A DNA stretch of 5,113 nucleotides from an uncultured Oxalobacteraceae bacterium (GTDB lineage: Bacteria > Pseudomonadota > Gammaproteobacteria > Burkholderiales > Burkholderiaceae), in assembly GCA_946479255.1 (NCBI GenBank), contig CAMLFK010000321.1, positions 1 through 5,113 of the forward strand, read 5' to 3'. Under the pieces are notes generated by a model that searched no databases, had not been told where the DNA came from, and worked only from the letters and a program-made list of their open reading frames with translations. A program made the position numbers and the translations under genes. Positions 1 to 5,113 of this stretch are shown here, piece after piece; within the stretch, counting starts at the first letter, position 1, and each line of letters begins with the position of its first letter.

Positions 1-2
1 CC

Positions 3-2351
3 GGCGACAAGGACCTGGCCCAGCTGGTCAACGACAAGGTCATGCTGATCAACACCATGACCAATGAAAAGCTCGACGAAGCCGGCGTCCTGGCCAAGTT
101 CGGCGTGCCGCCCGAGCGCATCATCGACTACCTGACCCTGATCGGCGACACCGTCGACAATATTCCGGGCGTGGCCAAGTGCGGGCCGAAGACCGCGCTC
201 AAATGGCTGGGCCTGCACGGCAGCCTGGAAGGCGTGATGCAAAACGCCGCCAGCATCACCGGCGCGGTCGGCGAAAACCTGCGCAAGGCCATGGAATGGC
301 TGCCGCAGGGCCGCACCCTCATTACCGTCAAGACCGACTGCGACCTGACCCGTCACATGGTCTCGATCACCGACACCCTGGTCGCCAAGCCGGAAAACAA
401 GGACGGCCTGAAGTCCTTCTTCGAGCGCTTCGGCTTCAAGACCTTGCTGCGCGAAGTCACCCAGCGCGACGACGAAGGCGCGCCGCGCGCACTGCTCAAT
501 TCGCCGGAAGGCGAGCTGTTTCCCGGTGCTGTCATTCCCGTCATCAAGGGCGAATACGAAACCATTACCACGGAAGCCGACCTGGAGCGCTGGCTGGCGC
601 TGATCGACGCCGCCGAACTGACTTCGGTCGATACCGAAACCACCTCGCTGGAACCGATGACCGCGCAAATGGTCGGCATCTCGCTCAGCGTCGAGCCGGG
701 CAAGGGCGCCTACATTCCTGTTGCGCACCGCTATGCCGGCGTGCCCGAGCAACTGCCGCGCGAATACGTGCTGGAAAAGATGCGCGCCTGGCTGGAAGAC
801 CCGGCCAAGCCCAAGCTCGGCCAGAACCTCAAGTACGACTGCCACATCTTCGCCAACCATGGCGTGACGGTGCGCGGCATCGTGCACGACACGCTGTTGC
901 AATCCTATGTGTTCGAGTCGCACAAGCCGCACGACATGGACAGCATGGCCTTGCGCCACCTGGGCTACACCACCATTCCCTACACCGACGTGTGCGGCAA
1001 GGGCGCCGGCCAGCTGTGCTTCGACCAGGTCGAACTGGCGCGTGCGACCGAATACGCAGCCGAAGATTCCGATATCACCCTTCGTCTGCATCATTCGATG
1101 AAAGGGCACGTTGAAGGCGACGACAGGCTCAATTTTATTTACCGCCACATCGAACTGCCGACCTCGGTCGTACTGCAAAAGATCGAGCGCAACGGCGTGC
1201 TGATCGACGCCGACCTGCTCGACCTGCAATCGCGCGAACTGGGCACGCGCATCGTCGAACTCGAACAGAAAGCCTACGAACTGGCGGGCGGCCCCTTCAA
1301 CCTGGGTTCGCCCAAGCAGATCGGCGAAATCTTCTTCGGCAAGCTGCAACTGCCGGTCGTCAAGAAGACCCCGACCGGCGCGCCCTCGACCGACGAGGAA
1401 GTGCTGCAAAAGCTGGCCGAAGATTACCCGCTGCCCAAGATCCTGCTGGAATACCGCGGCATGAGCAAGCTGAAGTCCACCTACACGGACAAGCTGCCCA
1501 AGATGGTCAACCGCGACACTGGCCGCGTGCACACCAATTACGCGCAGGCGGTGGCGGTGACGGGCCGGCTGTCTTCCAATGAGCCCAACCTGCAGAACAT
1601 TCCGATCCGCACGGCGGAAGGCCGCCGTATCCGCGAAGCCTTTATTGCCGGGCCGGGCAATGTGATCGTCTCGGCTGACTATTCGCAAATCGAACTGCGC
1701 ATCATGGCGCATATTTCCGGCGACGAAGCCATGCTGCGCGCCTTTGCCGACGGCGAAGACATCCACCGCGCCACCGCCGCCGAGATTTTCGGCGTGGCGC
1801 CAAGTGAAGTGCAAAGCGAGCAGCGCCGTTACGCCAAGGTCATCAACTTCGGCCTGATCTACGGTATGAGCGCATTCGGACTGGCCAGCAACCTGGGTAT
1901 CGAGCGGGCTGCGGCGCAGAGCTATATCGAGAAATACTTCGCCCGCTTTTCCGGCGTTAAACAGTATATGGACGACACCCGCATGCAGGCCAAGGCGCGC
2001 GGCTATGTCGAGACCGTGTTCGGCCGCCGCCTGTGGCTGCCGGAGATCAATTCCCCGAACGGCCCGCGCCGCCAGGGGGCCGAACGGGCGGCGATTAACG
2101 CACCGATGCAAGGCACCGCTGCCGACCTGATCAAGCTGGCGATGATCGCCGTGCAAGGCTGGCTGGAAGAAAGCAAACTCGGCACACGCATGATCATGCA
2201 GGTGCACGACGAACTGGTGCTGGAAGTGCCGGAAGGCGAACTGGAACTGGTCAAGCTGCAGCTGCCGGCCCTGATGGCCGGCGTGGCCGAGCTCAAGGTG
2301 CCATTGCTGGCCGAGGTGGGCGTGGGATCGAACTGGGATCAGGCACACTGA
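3..2351 (+). CDS. polA: DNA polymerase I, 5'-truncated by window edge
   Basis: This enzyme fills gaps, removes RNA primers and repairs DNA in the cytoplasm. The frame is open from base 3, so the true start lies upstream; by comparison with the E. coli protein roughly 135 residues are missing. The visible part, about 782 residues, begins at the GDKD metal site of the 5' nuclease domain (Asp codons 6 and 12). The helix-hairpin-helix region GDTVDNIPG follows, with Asp at 147 and 156. The 3'-5' exonuclease site is complete: DTE at 630-638, NLKYD with Asp at 837, and YAAED with Tyr at 1053 and Asp at 1065, so proofreading should be active. Polymerase motif A is SADYSQIELR (Asp 1677). Motif B is RRYAKVINFGLIYG (Lys 1836, Phe 1848, Tyr 1860), and motif C is QVHDE (Asp 2208, Glu 2211). 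The end, NWDQAH, matches the E. coli C-terminus. No frameshift is seen. Phe in motif B is the usual residue that disfavours dideoxynucleotides. Confidence 0.98.
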   Translation, partial: GDKDLAQLVNDKVMLINTMTNEKLDEAGVLAKFGVPPERIIDYLTLIGDTVDNIPGVAKCGPKTALKWLGLHGSLEGVMQNAASITGAVGENLRKAMEWLPQGRTLITVKTDCDLTRHMVSITDTLVAKPENKDGLKSFFERFGFKTLLREVTQRDDEGAPRALLNSPEGELFPGAVIPVIKGEYETITTEADLERWLALIDAAELTSVDTETTSLEPMTAQMVGISLSVEPGKGAYIPVAHRYAGVPEQLPREYVLEKMRAWLEDPAKPKLGQNLKYDCHIFANHGVTVRGIVHDTLLQSYVFESHKPHDMDSMALRHLGYTTIPYTDVCGKGAGQLCFDQVELARATEYAAEDSDITLRLHHSMKGHVEGDDRLNFIYRHIELPTSVVLQKIERNGVLIDADLLDLQSRELGTRIVELEQKAYELAGGPFNLGSPKQIGEIFFGKLQLPVVKKTPTGAPSTDEEVLQKLAEDYPLPKILLEYRGMSKLKSTYTDKLPKMVNRDTGRVHTNYAQAVAVTGRLSSNEPNLQNIPIRTAEGRRIREAFIAGPGNVIVSADYSQIELRIMAHISGDEAMLRAFADGEDIHRATAAEIFGVAPSEVQSEQRRYAKVINFGLIYGMSAFGLASNLGIERAAAQSYIEKYFARFSGVKQYMDDTRMQAKARGYVETVFGRRLWLPEINSPNGPRRQGAERAAINAPMQGTAADLIKLAMIAVQGWLEESKLGTRMIMQVHDELVLEVPEGELELVKLQLPALMAGVAELKVPLLAEVGVGSNWDQAH

Positions 2352-2352
2352 G

Positions 2353-2412
2353 CGAGGGCGGCATGCCGGGGCGGCAAGCCGGAGCGGCAAGCCGGCGCGG
2401 CAAGCCGGTGCG
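2353..2412. repeat. 13-bp tandem repeat downstream of polA
   Basis: Three consecutive units of CCGGNGCGGCAAG begin at 2366, 2379 and 2392. A degenerate unit precedes them (2353-2365, 10 of 12 fixed positions match) and a partial unit follows (CCGGTGCG, 2405-2412). Only the fifth base varies among the good units, reading G, A, C, T in order. The array starts right after the polA stop codon and is non-coding. No T-run follows, so it does not look like an intrinsic terminator. Confidence 0.8.
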
Positions 2413-2475
2413 CCCGCCTACAAAGGAAGCCCCTCAACCGAACATTTCAAAGCGTTTTCACGCAACCGCTGAGCT

Positions 2476-3306
2476 GTGACGGTACAATGCCCCGCTTGCG
2501 CCATTTGCAAGATCAGTACACGAGGCATTCAAATCGACCCGATTCTCACTTCCATCCTGCTGGCCACGGTCATCGCGGGCATTTGCAGCATCACCGCCGC
2601 CGCGGTATTTTCGTTCGCCCTGCTGTCGAAAATGGTCGAGCGCATGGTCAGCCTGTCGGTCGGCATCATGTTGTCGACCTCGCTGCTGCACGCCTTGCCG
2701 GAAGCCTTCGAGTCGGGGGCCGACACGCACAGCTTGTTCGCCACCCTGTTGGGCGGGCTGCTGGCCTTCTTCATGCTGGAAAAGTTTGCCATCCTGCGCC
2801 ACTCGCACCACCACGAAGGCGACGGCCACCATCATGCCCATGGTCATGATGCGCGCGAGGCCGGCAAGTCGGGCTGGATGATCCTGATCGGCGACGGCAT
2901 GCACAACTTCACCGACGGCATCCTGATCGCCGCCGCCTTCCTCGCCAATCCCGAGCTTGGCATCGTCACAGGCCTGGCCATCATCGCCCATGAAATCCCC
3001 CAGGAAATCGGCGACTTCATCGTGCTGCTCAACGCCGGCTTTTCGCGCCTGCGCGCCTACGTCTTCAACCTGTTGTGCAGCCTGATGTCCGTGGCGGGCG
3101 GCCTGCTCGGCTACTTCACGCTCGACAAGGCCAGCGGCCTGATCCCGTACGTGCTGGTGTTCGCCTCCTCGGGTTTCATCTACATTGCGGTGAGCGACCT
3201 GATGCCGCAGATGCAGCGCCGCGCCACCGTGCGCGAATCGGTGCCGCAGGTGATCCTGATCGGCCTGGGCGTATTGATCGTCCTGTTTCTGACCGGCAAC
3301 CACTAA
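2476..3306 (+). CDS. ZIP-family divalent metal transporter
   Basis: This is an inner-membrane protein that probably moves Zn2+ or related divalent metals toward the cytoplasm. Numbered from the GTG, it has 276 residues and about eight hydrophobic segments. A His-rich loop, RHSHHHEGDGHHHAHGHD (about 108-125), follows the third segment. The fourth helix carries HNFTDG (His143, Asn144, Asp147) and the fifth carries HEIPQEIGD (His172, Glu173, Gln176, Glu177, Asp180). These are the helices that form the binuclear metal site in the ZIP family. HEIPQEIGD resembles the HExPHExGD signature of the LIV-1 branch, with Gln replacing the second His. The GTG at 2476 is the only usual start codon before Met53, but it has a weak ribosome site and adds a CPACAIC segment that looks unlike a ZIP N-terminus. 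An ATC at 2533, seven bases after GAGG, would give MDPILTSILLATV and may be the true start. Zinc specificity is inferred from the family. Confidence 0.92.
   Translation: MTVQCPACAICKISTRGIQIDPILTSILLATVIAGICSITAAAVFSFALLSKMVERMVSLSVGIMLSTSLLHALPEAFESGADTHSLFATLLGGLLAFFMLEKFAILRHSHHHEGDGHHHAHGHDAREAGKSGWMILIGDGMHNFTDGILIAAAFLANPELGIVTGLAIIAHEIPQEIGDFIVLLNAGFSRLRAYVFNLLCSLMSVAGGLLGYFTLDKASGLIPYVLVFASSGFIYIAVSDLMPQMQRRATVRESVPQVILIGLGVLIVLFLTGNH
2483..2488 (+). promoter_or_regulatory. Possible sigma-70 -10 element for the ZIP gene
   Basis: TACAAT matches the TATAAT consensus at five of six positions. It would place a transcript start near 2494-2496. No convincing -35 hexamer lies 16-18 bp upstream (the bases there read ACGCAA or similar), and there is no TG extension, so the call rests on the -10 alone. 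If it is real, the GTG at 2476 would lie upstream of the transcript and could not be the start codon. Confidence 0.35.
2522..2525 (+). promoter_or_regulatory. Candidate ribosome-binding site that decides the ZIP start
   Basis: GAGG lies seven bases upstream of an in-frame ATC codon at 2533. It is the best Shine-Dalgarno match near the gene's N-terminus; the GTG at 2476 has nothing comparable. If used, translation would begin at the ATC and drop 19 residues that look non-native to the family. Confidence 0.3.
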
Positions 3307-3346
3307 GCCCCGCGAAGTTCCGTTCGCCCGGCCGAGTGTTTGAGAT

Positions 3347-3387
3347 ATTTACACTTCGTCGATTGGCGAAAACCCTAAACTGTAAAT
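3347..3387. promoter_or_regulatory. 7-bp inverted repeat upstream of the PEP-CTERM promoter
   Basis: ATTTACA (3347-3353) and TGTAAAT (3381-3387) are perfect inverted arms 27 bases apart. Inside lies a small hairpin: TTCGTC (3355-3360), loop GATT, GGCGAA (3365-3370), with one G-T wobble. The dyad sits about 53-93 bases upstream of the transcript start predicted from the -24/-12 element. It is a plausible activator or repressor site, but the function is inference from position and symmetry. Confidence 0.35.
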
Positions 3388-3413
3388 GGTTGATCCCAAA
3401 GGAAATTTTATCA

Positions 3414-3429
3414 TGGCATTAAAAATGCT
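3414..3429 (+). promoter_or_regulatory. Sigma-54 (RpoN) -24/-12 promoter of the PEP-CTERM gene
   Basis: TGGCATTAAAAATGCT matches the sigma-54 consensus TGGCAC-N5-TTGCW in its key parts. The invariant GG is at 3415-3416 and GC at 3427-3428, with the required ten-base spacing, and TGGCA and TGCT are intact. The -12 GC predicts a transcript start near 3440, giving a leader of about 25 bases before the ATG at 3465. Known biology supports the reading: in Zoogloea and relatives, PEP-CTERM genes are controlled by RpoN with the PrsK/PrsR two-component system. No activator gene is visible here. Confidence 0.65.
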
Positions 3430-3452
3430 TTAGTAAAACTTACCTTTATTTT

Positions 3453-3459
3453 GGAGGAA
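3453..3459 (+). promoter_or_regulatory. Strong ribosome-binding site for the PEP-CTERM gene
   Basis: GGAGGAA lies five bases before the ATG at 3465 (seven from the GGAGG core). It is a near-perfect Shine-Dalgarno sequence, stronger than that of any other gene in the window. It fixes the start codon and suggests high expression once transcribed. Confidence 0.85.
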
Positions 3460-3464
3460 CCATT

Positions 3465-4154
3465 ATGGCATTCCGATTGCTGTGTTCTGCACTGCTGCTA
3501 TCGGCGGCGTGTCTATCGCCAGCGATGGCGTCGGTGATGACGGCGCGCTCAACAGGGGTAATCACCGGCGTTTTCCGCAACGATCATGAATGGTTCGGCG
3601 CCGGCTTAGCTGTCGGTGCCTCGTATAGTATGACGACTAGTTTTGACTATAGTGGACTGAGTTTCCAGGACCGCAGCCCAGCCGGCTTCTATCACCAGGT
3701 GGCCGGGAATACACCATGGACGGCGACCATCACCATGAATGGGGTGACGCGTACACTTGCGAAGACTGGTTACGCTAGCGCGTTTATTGGGAATAGCACC
3801 TCGCGCAATGCGGGCGGACTTGATGAGATTTATGCGTCTTTGAGTAGCTGGGACGGAGAATCTTCGATCAACATGATGCACCGGGTTGCGTCGAATACCG
3901 ATCCATTCATCGGTCCGGTAGCTGACCTCGGCATTGAGCAATCAATGACTGTCAAACCAGAGGATTTGTCGGCTGGCTATACCTGGAGCAATTTTACTTG
4001 GTATGACAGTAGCCAACAGGCGACAAATATCTGGACCAAGGTGTACACGTTTTCCGTCAACGTCGATGAAGACGCTAGCGTTCCCGAGCCTGGTAGTTTG
4101 TTGTTGTTCGGAATTGGGGCGGTGGGCGCTCTCGCGCTGCGTCGACGCAAGTAG
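3465..4154 (+). CDS. PEP-CTERM sorting domain protein
   Basis: This is a 229-residue secreted protein of unknown specific role, probably exported by Sec and then processed by an exosortase for release or surface/extracellular-matrix attachment. The N-terminus MAFRLLCSALLLSAACLSP is a signal peptide, with probable cleavage after AMA (about residue 22). The C-terminus holds the tripartite sorting signal: VPEP at 206-209, a hydrophobic helix to about 225, and a basic RRRK end. The body is rich in Ser, Thr, Gly, Asn and aromatics and has no cysteine after the signal peptide, which suits a beta-rich extracellular protein; I recognise no named domain. The promoter is sigma-54 type. Base composition is lower in GC than its neighbours: 53% in 3841-3900 against 65% in polA 841-900. 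No exosortase gene is in the window, so it is probably one of several dispersed cargo genes. Confidence 0.93.
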   Translation: MAFRLLCSALLLSAACLSPAMASVMTARSTGVITGVFRNDHEWFGAGLAVGASYSMTTSFDYSGLSFQDRSPAGFYHQVAGNTPWTATITMNGVTRTLAKTGYASAFIGNSTSRNAGGLDEIYASLSSWDGESSINMMHRVASNTDPFIGPVADLGIEQSMTVKPEDLSAGYTWSNFTWYDSSQQATNIWTKVYTFSVNVDEDASVPEPGSLLLFGIGAVGALALRRRK

Positions 4155-4226
4155 CTAAACAATGAATTTCCGGCCGTGTTCCAACAATTTCAAGAAATGT
4201 TTCCCGCAGGCTGCATCCAGCTTTGT

Positions 4227-4253
4227 TTTCCGCTGTCATAATAGAATCGGAAA
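4227..4253. promoter_or_regulatory. Inverted repeat flanking the -10 element
   Basis: TTTCCG (4227-4232) and CGGAAA (4248-4253) are perfect six-base inverted arms separated by 15 bases. Their centres are 21 bp apart, two helical turns, and the extended -10 lies between them. This geometry suits a dimeric regulator that would block RNA polymerase. No regulator is identified, and a six-base dyad can arise by chance. Confidence 0.3.
4234..4242 (+). promoter_or_regulatory. Extended -10 promoter for the GRDP-like gene
   Basis: TGTCATAAT combines the TG extension (4234-4235) with a CATAAT hexamer that matches TATAAT at five of six positions. No clear -35 box lies 17 bp upstream, as is tolerated in extended -10 promoters. 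It predicts a start near 4249 and a leader of about 29 bases before the ATG at 4278. A second overlapping hexamer, TAGAAT (4242-4247), is also possible. Confidence 0.45.
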
Positions 4254-4277
4254 CGACAATCATCGACAGGGATCGTC

Positions 4278-5042
4278 ATGCTGACCTCTTCAATTATCAC
4301 CACCTGGCGCGCGGGGCGGATGACGGCGCGCTCGCGTTATCGCGCGCAGCTGAAAGACATGCCGGAGGGTTTGTATGCCTACTGGGCTGAGCACGCAGGC
4401 AAGGAATTCGAGGGCATCCCACGCGATGCCCTTTTTTACGCCCGCGCCTGCGAGGCTTTGCTGATGTTCTTCGATTGCGTGACCCAAGGCGAGGAGCCGT
4501 GCGCCTTGCCATCCAAAGCGGCCGATTCGGTATGGCATGCATGGCAAGCTATGTCACCGGCTTCCCTCGATGTCTTTTGCGTCAAGCACTTCGGTCGGAC
4601 GATTCCCCACCTCGAAGCCGAGGCCATGCCGGTGCCGCTGGAATTCGCACTGGCGACTTGCCTCGTGCGTGCCCGCAAACTGGAGCGCCTTCCGCGCGGC
4701 GGCGCCAATCTCCCCACCTTGTTTGCCACCGACCGCGCACTGAAGATGCCGCACGGCTTTGCTTATCACCTGATCGGCGGCAAGGTCGGATTGTCGGATA
4801 TGAACAAGCAAGGAGACCTGATGATCGATACGCGCTTTCCCAAAGCGCTACTACCACAAGCCCTGGTGATGAGCGGCATGGTGCACGCGTGGGAAACCAA
4901 TATCGATCCGCGCAAGAAAGACCAGGGCGGCGACGGTAGCGGGACAGGCAGTACTGATGGCGGCTCCGCTTGCGATGGCGGCGGCAGCAGCGGCTGTGGT
5001 TGTGGCAGTGGTTGTGGCGGTGGATGCGGCGGCGGAGGCTAG
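4278..5042 (+). CDS. GRDP-like protein with Gly/Cys-rich tail
   Basis: This 254-residue protein has no known function. Its centre, DSVWHAWQAM (83-92) then FCVKHFGRTIPH (100-111), resembles the DxxWH...FC..hFG...H pattern of bacterial glycine-rich domain-containing (GRDP-like) proteins; the family assignment is from memory of that pattern. The conserved Asp83, Trp86, His87, Cys101 and His111 are all present and could form a metal or catalytic site. Residues 217-254 form a low-complexity tail, ending in GCGCGSGCGGGCGGGG, with five cysteines spaced C-x7-C-x-C-x3-C-x3-C. There is no signal peptide and no sure membrane helix, although residues 192-206 are mildly hydrophobic. The start is supported by AGGGA (4268-4272) five bases upstream of the ATG; a later ATG at 4320 is an alternative. 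It is probably its own transcription unit, since a promoter and 123 bases separate it from the PEP-CTERM gene. Confidence 0.8.
   Translation: MLTSSIITTWRAGRMTARSRYRAQLKDMPEGLYAYWAEHAGKEFEGIPRDALFYARACEALLMFFDCVTQGEEPCALPSKAADSVWHAWQAMSPASLDVFCVKHFGRTIPHLEAEAMPVPLEFALATCLVRARKLERLPRGGANLPTLFATDRALKMPHGFAYHLIGGKVGLSDMNKQGDLMIDTRFPKALLPQALVMSGMVHAWETNIDPRKKDQGGDGSGTGSTDGGSACDGGGSSGCGCGSGCGGGCGGGG
4926..5039 (+). repeat. Low-complexity GGC/TGT-rich coding repeat
   Basis: The end of the GRDP-like gene is built from glycine codons (mostly GGC) mixed with Cys TGT/TGC, Ser and Asp codons, making an imperfect trinucleotide-type repeat. Such tracts are prone to slippage, so tail length may vary between strains. 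Confidence 0.6.
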
Positions 5043-5089
5043 CCGCCAGGCACTGCCGCGAGCGCATGCAGAAACTCTTGCACCTAAAA

Positions 5090-5113
5090 CCGGGACAGAC
5101 CCGGGACAGACCC
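5090..5113. repeat. Tandem CCGGGACAGAC repeat at window edge
   Basis: Two perfect 11-bp units (5090-5100 and 5101-5111) are followed by CC, and the array is cut by the window end. GGGACAGACCC-type sequences recur between genes in many Oxalobacteraceae genomes, often near REP-associated transposases; that link is from general recollection. The rest of 5043-5089 shows no gene or clear signal. Confidence 0.6.

Noticed and set aside
179..1114. 311-codon open frame inside polA in another + frame
   Set aside because: Its Arg/Ala-rich translation is typical of a shifted frame in high-GC DNA, and the polA frame is unbroken through the same bases.
2455..2460. TTTTCA as the -35 partner of TACAAT
   Set aside because: The spacer would be 22 bp, well outside the usable 16-19 bp range.
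2352..2475. A Spot 42-like small RNA downstream of polA, as in E. coli
   Set aside because: No promoter plus terminator pair or recognisable Spot 42 sequence is present; the region holds a minisatellite and a promoter-like hexamer only.
2488..2508. CPACAIC in the GTG-initiated ZIP N-terminus as a metal-binding motif
   Set aside because: It probably arises from translating promoter or leader DNA; the start at 2533 removes it.
2458..3303. 281-codon open frame on the - strand opposite the ZIP gene
   Set aside because: It is a mirror of a GC-rich gene: its His/Gln/Asp/Ala-rich translation has no recognisable motif, whereas the + strand shows clear ZIP helices and metal motifs.
3364..3380. TGGCG as a possible sigma-54 -24 element
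   Set aside because: The bases ten positions after the GG are AA, not GC, so the -12 half is missing.
4184..4200. Inverted repeat ATTTC/GAAAT after the PEP-CTERM gene as a terminator
   Set aside because: The stem is about four to five A-T-rich pairs with a tiny loop and only a TTT after it; too weak to call an intrinsic terminator.
4582..5067. 161-codon open frame on the - strand opposite the GRDP-like gene
   Set aside because: It is Arg/Ser/Cys-rich low-complexity sequence caused by the glycine-codon tail; no motif or ribosome site supports it.

Overview
The window looks like chromosomal DNA of a high-GC betaproteobacterium, most likely Oxalobacteraceae (the Massilia/Duganella/Janthinobacterium group). 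The clues are the close match of the DNA polymerase I to the proteobacterial type, a PEP-CTERM exosortase substrate, and a GGGACAGACCC-type repeat at the right edge. This assignment is inference from sequence character; no database search was possible. All four genes lie on the + strand.

Layout. (1) 3-2351: polA, cut at the left edge. It enters at the GDKD metal site of the 5' nuclease domain and continues intact through the proofreading and polymerase domains. (2) 2352-2475: an intergenic stretch that opens with a 13-bp tandem array (2353-2412) and ends at a TACAAT -10-like hexamer. (3) 2476-3306: a ZIP-family divalent metal transporter with a His-rich loop and the HNFTDG / HEIPQEIGD metal-site helices. 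Its start is ambiguous: GTG at 2476, or an unusual ATC at 2533 behind a GAGG ribosome site. (4) 3307-3464: a regulatory region with a 7-bp dyad and a well-formed sigma-54 type -24/-12 promoter (GG-N10-GC), followed by a strong ribosome-binding site. (5) 3465-4154: a secreted PEP-CTERM protein of lower GC, with a Sec signal peptide and a C-terminal VPEP, membrane helix, RRRK sorting tail. (6) 4155-4277: a short gap with an extended -10 promoter flanked by a TTTCCG/CGGAAA inverted repeat. (7) 4278-5042: a protein resembling the bacterial glycine-rich domain-containing (GRDP-like) family, with a DxxWH motif and a Gly/Cys-rich tail. (8) 5043-5113: non-coding, ending in a tandem CCGGGACAGAC repeat cut by the window edge.

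The genes do not form an obvious pathway. polA and the metal transporter are housekeeping genes. The PEP-CTERM gene is a stand-alone cargo gene whose exosortase and sigma-54 activator would be encoded elsewhere. The best leads are the sigma-54 element at 3414-3429, its near-copy 52 bp downstream overlapping the start codon, and the possible non-canonical start of the transporter. I saw no clear new multi-gene system, CRISPR array, tRNA, rRNA or complete mobile element.
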